Shown here: positions 16,765 through 25,870 of the stretch, piece by piece
Layout of the letters: each line of letters starts with the position of its first letter
Position numbering within the stretch: position 1 is the stretch's first letter
Origin: a bacterium
GTDB taxonomy: Bacteria; Patescibacteriota; Minisyncoccia; Ryanbacterales; GWA2-47-10b
Assembly: GCA_027624915.1 (NCBI GenBank)
Contig: JAQBTR010000001.1
Span: 1-35,608, forward strand
DNA length: 35,608 bases
Direction of reading: 5' to 3'
Made by a program: the position numbers and the translations under genes
The notes under the pieces: model-generated
What the model saw: the letters and a program-made list of their open reading frames with translations, nothing else
Databases searched by the model: none
Told to the model about the DNA's origin: nothing

Positions 16765-18003
16765 ATGGCAAAATTTAGTTATCGCGCTCGCGGTAAGGAT
16801 GGAAAAGAAATAAAAGGTTACAAAGACGCGGATACTCGTTATGAGCTTGCGCGCATTCTAAAAAATGACGGCCTTCTCCTTTTGAGTGCGGAAGACATTG
16901 CAGAAGCCGGTGGTCCGGGTGGATTTAAGCTAAATATGAATGTTGATTTTCTGAAAAAGATACAGAGAGTCAAGCTTTCAGACAAAATCATCTTTTCAAA
17001 AAACTTAGCGGTTATGATTGGCGCCGGTCTCACCATAACTCGAGCACTGGACGCACTTGGACGCGAAACAGATAATAAAAAATTTAGTGATGCAATAAAG
17101 GACCTTGTTGAACAAATTAAAAAAGGACGCGCCTTTTCAGAGGCACTTGCCGAACATGAAAATATTTTCCCCCCGCTGTACGTATCTATGGTTGAGGCGG
17201 GCGAAAAATCAGGAAAGCTAAAAGAGTCACTCTTGGTTTTATCTAGTCAAATGCAATCTGACTATGATCTAGTACGAAAGGTTCGAGGAGCCATGATGTA
17301 TCCAATGATTATTGTTTTGGCGACAGGCCTTATTGGTATTTTGATGCTTATTTATGTAGTTCCTACGCTTACCTCTGTATTTGAGGAGCTCGACGTTGAA
17401 CTTCCCGCATCAACACGGTTTATAATCACCATGTCTGATTTATTCAAAGACTATAGTATTTTGATGCTCGGTTTTGTTGGCGGCATTAGTGCGGGTCTTT
17501 ATTATGCAATAAAAAAAACAAAAATAGGAAAACATTTGCTAGACACTGCAGTTATTAAGGCACCCCTTATTGGCCCTATGGCTAAAAAATTTAATGCAGC
17601 GCGTACTTCAAGAACATTATCTTCTCTTATCTCTTCAGGTGTTTCAATTCTTGAGTCCTTGGAAATAACGTCTAGGGTGGTACAAAACCACCTGTACTCT
17701 GATGTTCTTATTGAAGCCAAGGCAGAGGTTCAGAGGGGGGAAACAATGAGCAAGGTAATGCTTATGCATACGGATATTTATCCGTCTCTCATGTCAGAGA
17801 TGCTTTCTGTGGGTGAGGAAACGGGTGAATCGTCCAAAATGCTCGAAGAGGTTGCGAAGTTTTATGAGGACCAGGTGAGTGATGCAACCCGCGACCTCTC
17901 AACTATTATTGAGCCAGTTTTGATGATACTTATTGGTGGCGTTGTTGGGTTTTTTGCGGTTTCAATGATCACCCCTATGTATTCACTATCAAGCGCTATT
18001 TAG
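16765..18003 (+). CDS. pilC: Type IV pilus inner-membrane platform protein PilC/GspF
   Basis: A 412-aa platform protein that binds PilB and guides pilin insertion. The N-terminus (AKFSYRARGKDGKEIKG) is typical of the family. Two T2SSF repeats follow (about 80-205 and 280-400), with transmembrane helices near 178-198, 228-245 and 383-403. Motifs SGKLKESL and TGESSKMLEEVA are the repeated helix hairpins. It is 12 nt after pilB and 2 nt before the first pseudopilin. Confidence 0.95.
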   Translation: MAKFSYRARGKDGKEIKGYKDADTRYELARILKNDGLLLLSAEDIAEAGGPGGFKLNMNVDFLKKIQRVKLSDKIIFSKNLAVMIGAGLTITRALDALGRETDNKKFSDAIKDLVEQIKKGRAFSEALAEHENIFPPLYVSMVEAGEKSGKLKESLLVLSSQMQSDYDLVRKVRGAMMYPMIIVLATGLIGILMLIYVVPTLTSVFEELDVELPASTRFIITMSDLFKDYSILMLGFVGGISAGLYYAIKKTKIGKHLLDTAVIKAPLIGPMAKKFNAARTSRTLSSLISSGVSILESLEITSRVVQNHLYSDVLIEAKAEVQRGETMSKVMLMHTDIYPSLMSEMLSVGEETGESSKMLEEVAKFYEDQVSDATRDLSTIIEPVLMILIGGVVGFFAVSMITPMYSLSSAI

Positions 18004-18005
18004 AA

Positions 18006-18599
18006 ATGAATCGCGCCTACAGCATAGTTGAGCTTCTCATAGTAATTTCAATAGGAATAATTGTTACTGTCATTATTGTATCCGGGTACTCGCGTTTTTT
18101 GGACGGTCAGAGACTTAATAGCGCGGTTGAAGGGACTATCTCTCTATTGCAAAAGGCTCGGAATCAGACACTTTCAGCCTTAAAGTGCGAAGGAAGCGCG
18201 TGTGCTGGGGTACATCCAGAGAGCGGAACATTTTATGGTGTGCACTTTGATGATAATGCAGCGTCAAGTCCGAACAGGGTAATTCGATTTAGGGGTAATG
18301 ATTATGGTGATGGAAATAAGGTTTTCGATAATCCGGGAGATGATTTTGTTAATTTTCCAAAGGCGGTGAGTTTAAGTTCTTTTTCTTTAACGGCGAGCAC
18401 CTGTTCAATAGGAGGGCTTGAGGATGAAGAGCTTGTCTTTGAGAGAATAAGTGGAGACGTGCTCATGATATGCAAGTTGGAGGGTGTCGTTGTCGCCACG
18501 TCAACATTGACTAGTGGTACAATAACAATAACTTCAGATAGTTCGGGTTTATCAAAAACAATAACAATCCTCCCAACAGGTGTCATTCAAGTTCAATAA
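18006..18599 (+). CDS. Pseudopilin, GspH/FimT-like
   Basis: A 197-aa prepilin-like protein with a class III leader of four residues (MNRA) followed by YSIVELLIVISIGIIV; Glu is at +5 of the mature form. Position -1 is Ala rather than the usual Gly, which prepilin peptidases can tolerate. The globular part has Cys pairs (CEGSACAG; CSIGG; CKLEG) and ends in beta-rich Thr/Ser sequence. It is probably a minor pilin that initiates the fibre. Confidence 0.85.
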   Translation: MNRAYSIVELLIVISIGIIVTVIIVSGYSRFLDGQRLNSAVEGTISLLQKARNQTLSALKCEGSACAGVHPESGTFYGVHFDDNAASSPNRVIRFRGNDYGDGNKVFDNPGDDFVNFPKAVSLSSFSLTASTCSIGGLEDEELVFERISGDVLMICKLEGVVVATSTLTSGTITITSDSSGLSKTITILPTGVIQVQ

Positions 18600-18600
18600 C

Positions 18601-19800
18601 ATGAAGCGGCTATTTCTAAAACAGTCAGGATTTACCCAGCACCCCTTTTTTAAAAAAAATGGTGCTGGGTTTACAATCGTTGAGCTTGTGGTGGTTCTTG
18701 GTGTGTTTGTAACGTCCATGGTAGCACTCTTTGGTGTAGCACAACTTTCTTTTCGAGCGGTAAAAAAAGCTGGCGAAAAAACACAAGCAGCTTTTTTGTT
18801 GGAAGAGGCCTATGAGGGGATTAGATATGCCAGGGACACAGATTATTCAGACAAGATTGCAGATCTGTCTATTTTTTATGATCAGTGCTTTAGGTTTGAT
18901 GGGGTTGATCGATACAACTTTACGCAGGACAGCCTAGCTCTTCAGTACCACATGGATGAGTCGACAGGCACACTTATTGATACTTCTGGTAATAACAACA
19001 ATGCGACCTGTTCTACTTGTCCCGATTCTGTTCAGGGAGAGACGAGCCCAAATTTGCAGAATGCAAAAGATTTTGGTGCGGGTCATTATTATACCTCTGG
19101 TTCAAACGCCCCAGATCTTGGGACAAATGCAACTATAAGTATTTGGGTCAGGGGTCCAATTCCGTCTGATCTTAATCGATTGATTATGATTTCAGGGTTT
19201 GGCTATTGGCTTACCTTCGATAATCAAATACCAACATTTAAAGATGTTCTAGTGACATTAATAGACGCAGATGATCCTATCCTTGATTTCGATTGGCACC
19301 ACATTGTTTTAACTTATGATGGGAGCTGGCTTCGTCTCTATAAAGACGGTGCTCTTGCTGCCAGTCCAGTTGCACACACAGCGGCCATTTCGCAAAGTGG
19401 CCCTCTCTCGATAGGCAATCCAAATCCTGCGCTAGACCTTAATGGCACTGCACTTGATGAGTTAGCAATTTATACTAGGGCCCTTACAGAAAATGAGGTT
19501 GTGGCTTTATACAATTCAAATCGTCCAGTATGTGGCAAACTTGATAATAAATATACACGTATTGTTCGTGTAAAAAACGTGTGTCGTAACACTATAGGCG
19601 GTGCAAAGTCAAATATTTTGGGAGGGTATGCCGTACAAACGGATGTCGGGTGCAAGGCTTCAACCAGTAATGAAGATTCTGAAATTGATCTTGATACAAA
19701 ATATTTTGAAGTAGATATTATTTGGGGTGCAGATAACGAGTTTATAGAGACTCTAGAATTTTATATCTCTAACTTATTTTTAGATAGTGATTCTTCATGA
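18601..19800 (+). CDS. Pseudopilin carrying an inserted LamG-like domain
   Basis: A 399-aa protein. The leader is unusually long (23 residues) with cleavage expected at G23-F24 in NGAGFTIVELVVVLG (Glu at +5). A PilV-like helix and first loop (24-110) follow. Residues about 111-305 resemble a Concanavalin/LamG-3 domain: ALQYHMDESTGTLIDTSGN, ATISIWVRG, DWHHIVLTYDGSWLRLYKDG, LDELAIYTRALTENEVVALYN. The pilin-like C-terminal part resumes at CGKLDNKYTRIVRV. LamG domains bind sugars or proteins, so this may present an adhesive head on the pilus tip. The start one base after the preceding stop is chosen over an upstream frame overlapping it. Confidence 0.85.
   Translation: MKRLFLKQSGFTQHPFFKKNGAGFTIVELVVVLGVFVTSMVALFGVAQLSFRAVKKAGEKTQAAFLLEEAYEGIRYARDTDYSDKIADLSIFYDQCFRFDGVDRYNFTQDSLALQYHMDESTGTLIDTSGNNNNATCSTCPDSVQGETSPNLQNAKDFGAGHYYTSGSNAPDLGTNATISIWVRGPIPSDLNRLIMISGFGYWLTFDNQIPTFKDVLVTLIDADDPILDFDWHHIVLTYDGSWLRLYKDGALAASPVAHTAAISQSGPLSIGNPNPALDLNGTALDELAIYTRALTENEVVALYNSNRPVCGKLDNKYTRIVRVKNVCRNTIGGAKSNILGGYAVQTDVGCKASTSNEDSEIDLDTKYFEVDIIWGADNEFIETLEFYISNLFLDSDSS
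18634..18670 (+). repeat. Hairpin inside the LamG-pseudopilin leader region
   Basis: Perfect 10-bp arms ACCCAGCACC (18634-18643) and GGTGCTGGGT (18661-18670) surround a TTTTTTAAAAAA-rich loop that can also pair. It coincides with a repeated GFT in the protein (SGFTQ and AGFTI), as if a short palindromic element had been inserted into the prepilin leader. Confidence 0.7.
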
Positions 19801-20315
19801 TGAGTTGCTATAATAAAAAAGGTTTTACAATTGTTGAGATGCTCATCTATGTGGCGATTCTTTCAATGATTACGGTTCTTTTGGTGGTTACTATAATACA
19901 GTTTTCTGATGTGTTCGGCCGAGCACGATTTGATCGCAAGGTGGCACTCACCGCACAAACCGCAATGGAGCGTATCATTCGTGAACTACGCCTGGCACAA
20001 AATGTTGGAGGGTCGTTTACTTCAGGAAATCCATCAATTACTTTTAATACAATTGGTAAGTTTAATGATGAAATAAAGATATCTGTGAGTCCAAGGACAA
20101 TTAGTTGGTCTGGGGGCCCGATTCTACTAGACGGAGTTGCTCTTACTCCCAACGATGTGACAGTAACAAATCTATCTTTTTATCTTATTGATAGTGAGAA
20201 CTCTTTTACTGGCTCTCAAATGGTTAGGGTTTCCATGACAGTTCAAGCAGGGCAAGGTTCTTATCAGATAACACGTACGTATGATTCAGCGGCACTTCTC
20301 AGAGAAAGTTATTAA
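19797..20315 (+). CDS. Minor pilin, PilW-like
   Basis: A 172-aa prepilin with the canonical leader MMSCYNKKG and mature start FTIVEMLIYVAILSMI (Glu at +5). The remainder is a beta-rich head (ISWSGGPILLDGVALTPNDVTVTNLSFYLID) typical of PilW/GspJ-like proteins. It overlaps the upstream gene by 4 nt (ATGA) and the downstream gene by 35 nt. Confidence 0.87.
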   Translation: MMSCYNKKGFTIVEMLIYVAILSMITVLLVVTIIQFSDVFGRARFDRKVALTAQTAMERIIRELRLAQNVGGSFTSGNPSITFNTIGKFNDEIKISVSPRTISWSGGPILLDGVALTPNDVTVTNLSFYLIDSENSFTGSQMVRVSMTVQAGQGSYQITRTYDSAALLRESY

Positions 20316-23300
20316 TCGACAGGGTGGGCAAGCAGCCCTAGTTGCGGTTGTTTTCTTTTTGTTTATTTCTCTTGTTATTTTGGGGAGCTTTACTGCACTC
20401 GCCACATCTCAATTATCTAATGCAAATGAACTCATTGAGGGTAAAAAGTCGTTTGCGACCATGGAATCTGGAATTGATGATATAACCATTCGTGCGCTTT
20501 CTACGGGATACGAATATACGAATGTATCAATTGGAGCGAATTTGTACAAGATTTCTTATACGACAAGCGATAATTTTGCGAATGATGGAGAGTCAGAGAT
20601 TATAATAGATAATTCTGATGCTACTGGAGACCTTCCTTTGGTATATGACGTACGTGCTAAAGGGGATGTTAGTTCGCGTATACGAAAAAGTTTTTATCGA
20701 TTTATAGTTCCTGACGAAAAACTAGCGGTATCGGTCAAAAGTGCAATACAATCAGGATATATAGGTACAATTTTAAATAACGATACTCAAATTCATTCGA
20801 CGGCTGGATTTAATAAAGGGGATGTCTTTTCAAATGGATCGATACTTTCGCAGTCCGGCAGGCCCGTTGTTAATGGTAATGCTATTGTTGCTCGTGGTGT
20901 AGGAAAGATACCTCACCAGGCTCATAATTGTAGCAAAGATAGTGTTGATGGAGTTCAATATTGTCCTGGAAGCAACATGGGTTCTGCATCTCCTTTGGAG
21001 GTGGTTACTTTTCCAAGGGCTGGGTGTGATTCGATTAATGTGGTAGGAGGGCCTGATAACTGCGGAGGGTTTCATGTAAATGAGTGGATGGATGGATCAA
21101 GTGACGACGGTCAATTACCAGCTCGAGATGGAGCACAGTCGTTTATTTCAAGTATCACAGGAACCATTAGAAAGATTCGATTGCTTATTGCATGTCACAC
21201 GAGTACAGTTACTAGTCCTGCATGTTTAGATTTGAAAGGTGGTTTAACACTAGAGATTCGACCAAATGAGCGAGTCACAAAAGATACCGGTAATATTGGC
21301 TTTGGTTCATGGCTAAGAGGAACGGAGTGCTCTAAGGATCCTTGGGGCAGAGACTTCATTGATATGAATAGCGATGGAATGTGGGAATATAATGATAACA
21401 ATGGAGATGGACAATGGTGGCCACCCGGTGGTGATACGATGGGTACTGAGCCAGTCGATGGAATTAATTGGACTTCAGACTGTATTGATGTGCCAGATTT
21501 TACTGGTGGAAGTCCAATAGCTAGTGTTTCGATCCTCAAAGGAACGCTTGATAATTTAATAACTCAAAAAGATACATACTATTGGGTTGATATTGAGCTC
21601 GGTAATGTTGGTGAGCTTACTATGGATACCAAGTATTGGATTGTAATTGAAGATGGATGTACAAATTCGTGTCTCGGAAACGACAATGAGTATTGGTTAA
21701 TTGGTGGAACAAACGTTGAGGGGAACCCCGTTAATTATACTGTTGGTAACAATTTGACTGGGGATATAAATACAGCATGGAACTATGATTCGCCAACAGC
21801 CCTTTCTGGTTCTAGTGGAGAGGAGGCAGCGTTCATAAGCTTCGAAGACTGGACTAAGGATGTTTTAGATAGCCGCTTTGTTTCAGGCGGTCAAACCTAC
21901 GAACCCTTTGACATTGCCTTTGAGCTTTTTTTGGGTGAAGAAAAAACATCTCTCACAAGTGATTCTGTTCCAAATCATTTTTCAGGCGACAAGAGAGGGG
22001 AGAGCAGTACTATCGGTGATCACCTTTTTATTGTTGGGGATGCACGAGCAGAATTTGTTTCAGGAATTGATGTCGGAGGGACCGTGTATTATGAAGAGAT
22101 TGATGACTTACTGTCATATAATGAAGTTAAGGCGGGAGGTGAGTTTTATACACAGTCATATTCGGGCACTGATCGTATACAAGAATCACACCAACCACCC
22201 GATATTCCCTATCCTCAAACAAGTTGGTTAGATATTGATGACATAAACTTCGCAGGACTTAAAAGACATCTTTTGAAGTCTGCTCAGTATGCATGTCCAG
22301 ATGATTTTGATCCTGTGCCCCCACCAGGTTGGCCTACAGGATATTCGTCTTATAATCAGGGTGAAAACTGGAATAGACTTGCCTCAAATTGGAGATTTCC
22401 AGCACCAACCAATATTAATGCAATTCAATGGGGGGCTTCGTGTGACTCTCCATACTATACTTCTGATAATCGCTGGTCGTGTTGGGATCAGTTTTGTTCT
22501 TGTAACAACGGTGGAGGGGCTGCATATGTTGGGCAAAATAACGAAGTTGAGGTGCATGCAGACAGTTCTTCTGATGACCCAGACGGTGGAGTAGACGATG
22601 TTTTTTGTGAAAACGTGGACGACGAGGCAAAGTATGAGGATGATCTTGGGACAGATGATGACCCAATTCCACCCCCAGAACAGGCATTTGGTGTTAATGG
22701 TGTTGTGTTAAATACGGCCAAACTAGAGCAGTTAAAGAAAAAAGCAATGAGTCTTGGTATTCAAGATATAACGAGTGAGCCTTCTGGTGCGATAAGTCTT
22801 AGCTCTCCTGCCGGAGTTGCTGGTACGACTACGTGGCCCGGAATCACCCCTCATGACCCCAACTTCGGGCTTCATCCGTTGTGTGATCCACCACATAGTC
22901 CGCAGGATGAGTGTGACGGGTATCAATACTGGAACATATACAACAGAGAAGAGTTCGTAAAAGTTAATGGTACAGAGGGCTACCCTCTGTATGGAGGATA
23001 TATTATTGGAGATGTAACGATACCAACAGAGACAGGAGTTAGATTGGCAGGACGTATAACACAAGAAATATATGACGGATATTGGAAGGACGCCACAACA
23101 ACACTAGAGTCATCAATGGTCGGTAAGTGCCCATATAATGTTCGTCATGACGGAGAGGTAATTGGTGGGGGGACGGTTAATGAAAATGATCCATGTTATG
23201 TTCTTTGGATCACGGGGGACTTGGTGATCACGGGTGGTGCGACCTCGATTACTGCATTGCCTCCAGATAGTGCCACATGTGCAAATGCGTACGGTATTTA

Positions 23301-23697
23301 TGGACCACCAGAGACGTGTAGTGCTACCGATCTTGAGTATAGTATGTTTATTATTGTTGAGGGTGATGTAAATATCTCCCAAGGGTCTCATATATATGGA
23401 TTTCCTCATCCTGAAAAGCGAAGCGGTATTTTTATTGTTAGTCTTGAGCAAGATACGGGTTCGTCAGAGGGGGCAATTCAGATTACTGGGAAGGCACGTG
23501 GTTCCGCGTTCTTTGGCTATCGAGGCACATTGACGGGTAGTCAGAGCACCCATATTAAGGCGCTAGTTGCGGCAGGTATTAAGACATCAGGTAGTGCAGA
23601 AATTTTCTTTGACGAAGGTCTCAAGAGTCCATTCACAGAGTCTGGTGGCTCTCAATTAACGGGTGCAAATATAGATAAATATAGGGAGGTTGATTAA
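20281..23697 (+). CDS. Very large PilX-like protein, putative pilus tip adhesin
   Basis: A 1138-aa protein with a short cytoplasmic start, the PilX-type segment GGQAALVAVVFFLFISLVIL (residues 15-34) without a GF cleavage site, and then a long exported part. Visible there: an EF-hand/dockerin-like pair DMNSDG (361-366) and DNNGDG (372-377), many Cys, acidic Asp/Gly linkers near 750-795, and a C-terminal beta-rich region (DLVITGGATSITALP ... SMFIIVEGDVNISQGSHIYG). PilX proteins are normally about 150-200 aa, so this one is greatly expanded and may combine PilX and PilY1-like roles. The start at 20281 overlaps the previous gene by 35 nt; a later start would cut into the helix. Confidence 0.8.
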   Translation: MIQRHFSEKVINRQGGQAALVAVVFFLFISLVILGSFTALATSQLSNANELIEGKKSFATMESGIDDITIRALSTGYEYTNVSIGANLYKISYTTSDNFANDGESEIIIDNSDATGDLPLVYDVRAKGDVSSRIRKSFYRFIVPDEKLAVSVKSAIQSGYIGTILNNDTQIHSTAGFNKGDVFSNGSILSQSGRPVVNGNAIVARGVGKIPHQAHNCSKDSVDGVQYCPGSNMGSASPLEVVTFPRAGCDSINVVGGPDNCGGFHVNEWMDGSSDDGQLPARDGAQSFISSITGTIRKIRLLIACHTSTVTSPACLDLKGGLTLEIRPNERVTKDTGNIGFGSWLRGTECSKDPWGRDFIDMNSDGMWEYNDNNGDGQWWPPGGDTMGTEPVDGINWTSDCIDVPDFTGGSPIASVSILKGTLDNLITQKDTYYWVDIELGNVGELTMDTKYWIVIEDGCTNSCLGNDNEYWLIGGTNVEGNPVNYTVGNNLTGDINTAWNYDSPTALSGSSGEEAAFISFEDWTKDVLDSRFVSGGQTYEPFDIAFELFLGEEKTSLTSDSVPNHFSGDKRGESSTIGDHLFIVGDARAEFVSGIDVGGTVYYEEIDDLLSYNEVKAGGEFYTQSYSGTDRIQESHQPPDIPYPQTSWLDIDDINFAGLKRHLLKSAQYACPDDFDPVPPPGWPTGYSSYNQGENWNRLASNWRFPAPTNINAIQWGASCDSPYYTSDNRWSCWDQFCSCNNGGGAAYVGQNNEVEVHADSSSDDPDGGVDDVFCENVDDEAKYEDDLGTDDDPIPPPEQAFGVNGVVLNTAKLEQLKKKAMSLGIQDITSEPSGAISLSSPAGVAGTTTWPGITPHDPNFGLHPLCDPPHSPQDECDGYQYWNIYNREEFVKVNGTEGYPLYGGYIIGDVTIPTETGVRLAGRITQEIYDGYWKDATTTLESSMVGKCPYNVRHDGEVIGGGTVNENDPCYVLWITGDLVITGGATSITALPPDSATCANAYGIYGPPETCSATDLEYSMFIIVEGDVNISQGSHIYGFPHPEKRSGIFIVSLEQDTGSSEGAIQITGKARGSAFFGYRGTLTGSQSTHIKALVAAGIKTSGSAEIFFDEGLKSPFTESGGSQLTGANIDKYREVD

Positions 23698-23736
23698 CGT
23701 AGTTGCATTTAAAAGAGCTTATACACTACACCAAAG

Positions 23737-23776
23737 AGGCTTCACTATAGTAGAATATACATAATGAAGCCTTTTT
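23737..23776 (+). promoter_or_regulatory. Hairpin/terminator overlapping the pilM -10 box and start codon
   Basis: AGGCTTCA (23737-23744) pairs with TGAAGCCT (23765-23772), which contains the last two bases of the pilM ATG and is followed by TTTTC/TTTT. The loop contains TAGAAT (23751-23756), a -10 box seven bases before the ATG. The hairpin could end the upstream pilin transcript, while the internal promoter would give a leaderless pilM mRNA lacking the left arm. Confidence 0.6.
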
Positions 23777-24813
23777 CTTTTCCCTCTCTTGGAATCGACA
23801 TCTCTGACGAATCATTTAAGTATATACGCCTTGAGAGTATTAAGGGTTCACGACAAATCAAGTTCTTTGGAGAAAAAAAATTAGAAAAAGGAATTGTTGA
23901 GGAGGGAGAGATAAAAGATGTAAAGGCGCTTTCCAAGACACTTTTATCAACCCTTAAAACCTACCATTCAAAATCTCCATATGTAGTTCTATCTCTTCCA
24001 GAAGAAAAAGGTTTTTTACGCTTGATTAGCATGCAGACAATACCTCTGTCTGAAGTCCGTCAGGCTCTTGAGTTCCAACTAGAAGAGCACATACCGTTTC
24101 CTCCAGATCAGCTTGTCTTTGATTATAAGGTTATGGGCAAGAATTCTAAGGGTGAGATGCACGTTGTCTTAACAGCATATCCAAAAGCCCTTGTGTATTC
24201 CTATATGGAAGTAATAAAGAATGCTGGGTTTATTCCGATTATTTTTGAACTCGAGTCTCAGGCGGTTGCGCGCGCGGTTGTCCCACGAGGACTTGAGGGA
24301 GCTGTTCTCGTAGGAGACATAGGAAAAACGAGAACAACCTTTTCTATTGTACACAAAGGAATGACTCATTTTACTTCAACCATTAAAGTTGGCGGGAGGG
24401 ATATAGATGAGACATTGAAGAGTTCTTTGCATATAAACGAAGAAGAAGCGTCAGAAATAAAGATTGGAAGAGGACTTGATATTGGTTCGGAAGACGTTAT
24501 TAAAAGCCTTGCGTCGACACTTAACATTTTAAAAGATGAGGCCGAACGACAAATTGGGTTTTGGGACCGACAAGAAGGAAACAAAGGACAGGATATCTCA
24601 AGAGTGTTTTTGTGTGGTGGGGACGCGCACCTAAGAGGTCTCCCAGAATTTTTGTCACGTGAATTACAGGTGGACGTTGAAAGAGCTAAAATTTGGGACA
24701 ATATTTTTGATATGAAAAATTATATTCCACCGGTCTCTGCCCACGACACACTTTTGTATGCAACGGCACTTGGTCTCGCCCTGCGAGGAGATGACTACTT
24801 ATTTAGAGAGTAA
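23764..24813 (+). CDS. pilM: Type IV pilus assembly protein PilM
   Basis: A 349-aa actin-like (FtsA-fold) cytoplasmic ATPase that docks on the PilN N-terminus and links PilB/PilC to the alignment complex. Motifs: SLGIDISDESFKYIRLE (phosphate 1), LEEHIPFPPDQLVFDYKV, VLVGDIGKTRTTFSIV (phosphate 2), GGRDIDETLK and the C-terminal VFLCGGDAHLRGLPEFL (adenosine). It is the first gene of pilM-N-O, with the next gene two bases on. Confidence 0.95.
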   Translation: MKPFSFPSLGIDISDESFKYIRLESIKGSRQIKFFGEKKLEKGIVEEGEIKDVKALSKTLLSTLKTYHSKSPYVVLSLPEEKGFLRLISMQTIPLSEVRQALEFQLEEHIPFPPDQLVFDYKVMGKNSKGEMHVVLTAYPKALVYSYMEVIKNAGFIPIIFELESQAVARAVVPRGLEGAVLVGDIGKTRTTFSIVHKGMTHFTSTIKVGGRDIDETLKSSLHINEEEASEIKIGRGLDIGSEDVIKSLASTLNILKDEAERQIGFWDRQEGNKGQDISRVFLCGGDAHLRGLPEFLSRELQVDVERAKIWDNIFDMKNYIPPVSAHDTLLYATALGLALRGDDYLFRE

Positions 24814-24815
24814 TT

Positions 24816-25358
24816 ATGAATTTACTACCACCAGAATATAAAAAAGAATTACCACTAGAGGCATGGAGACGCTATCTTACCACACTTGGGATTTATTTTT
24901 CTGTCGTGGGTCTTGTGGGGGTCATGCTTTTACTACCATCGTTTTTCTTTCTTAAATTTCAAATTGGTGGTCTTGAAGATGAATTGACAACTACTCAAGG
25001 AATTGAAGATTACAGAGAAATGAAGCTCGGAAAAACTAGAGTAAGTGGACTAAATACCTCCCTTGCAGCCTTTGTTGATTTTGAGGCCAAGAGTAAAAAG
25101 GCACATCCAGTAATTGATAATTATATTAAACTTGCGAAAGGTCAGGTGGATATTCAGACCCTGAGATACATTCAAGAAGAGATTACTGGAGAGGTTAAGC
25201 TAGATATTAATGGACGTGCACCACTCAGAGCATCATTTATTTCTTTCCTGGACGATATAAAAGCAGATCCACTTACTAAAGCTGTGGACTCTCCGATATC
25301 AAACCTATTAACCGAGGTTAATGGAACTTTTAATCTAAATATTGATATCAAACAATGA
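24816..25358 (+). CDS. pilN: Type IV pilus assembly protein PilN
   Basis: A 180-aa bitopic protein of the alignment complex. The first residues MNLLPPEYKKE match the conserved INLLP-type motif that PilM binds. One transmembrane helix spans about 27-50, then comes a coiled segment (QIGGLEDELTTTQGIEDY) and a ferredoxin-like periplasmic domain (LRYIQEEITGEVKLDINGRAP). It overlaps pilO by 4 nt. Confidence 0.93.
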   Translation: MNLLPPEYKKELPLEAWRRYLTTLGIYFSVVGLVGVMLLLPSFFFLKFQIGGLEDELTTTQGIEDYREMKLGKTRVSGLNTSLAAFVDFEAKSKKAHPVIDNYIKLAKGQVDIQTLRYIQEEITGEVKLDINGRAPLRASFISFLDDIKADPLTKAVDSPISNLLTEVNGTFNLNIDIKQ

Positions 25359-25870
25359 AATTTAATATTAGTATAATAAAACAAAAATTTCTTATAGCTC
25401 TTGGGTTTATCCTTCTGATTCTTGCGGTATTTCTTGGTGGTTTTATGTATTTACTATGGAATCAAATTATCCCTCTTTCGGAGCAGTTTTTGGAGGTGCA
25501 GAGAGAAATTAAAACAGCAGAGGAACAGATTGATACATTTAAAATTTTGGTGGCACCAGACCTAAAGAAAAATGAATTAGAGTTTAAAAGGATTCAAAAT
25601 CTGTTTTTTTCAGAAGAACGAGCTTTTGAGTTTATTGTTTTCCTAGAGCAGACAGCAGCTCGTCATAATTTGGCACAGACCATTTCGAATCCACCCAGCG
25701 AGAAAACACCAAGGACGACTGTTCAAATAAGAGGTAAAGAGGGTGATATTTTACAGTTTATGAACGAGATTGAAAACGGAACATTTCTGGTGCGCGTTGC
25801 AGGTGTCAGTTTCTCAAGTTCTCCTGGAAACTCGAGTGCTTCATTAGATTTAGTTCTTAGATCACTATGA
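25355..25870 (+). CDS. pilO: Type IV pilus assembly protein PilO
   Basis: A 171-aa partner of PilN: a short cytoplasmic start, a transmembrane helix at about 9-32, a coiled coil (FLEVQREIKTAEEQIDTFKILV) and a ferredoxin-like domain (FIVFLEQTAARHNLAQTISNPPSEKT...). Order and length fit the family. The gene overlaps both neighbours by 4 nt (ATGA junctions). Confidence 0.9.
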   Translation: MKFNISIIKQKFLIALGFILLILAVFLGGFMYLLWNQIIPLSEQFLEVQREIKTAEEQIDTFKILVAPDLKKNELEFKRIQNLFFSEERAFEFIVFLEQTAARHNLAQTISNPPSEKTPRTTVQIRGKEGDILQFMNEIENGTFLVRVAGVSFSSSPGNSSASLDLVLRSL

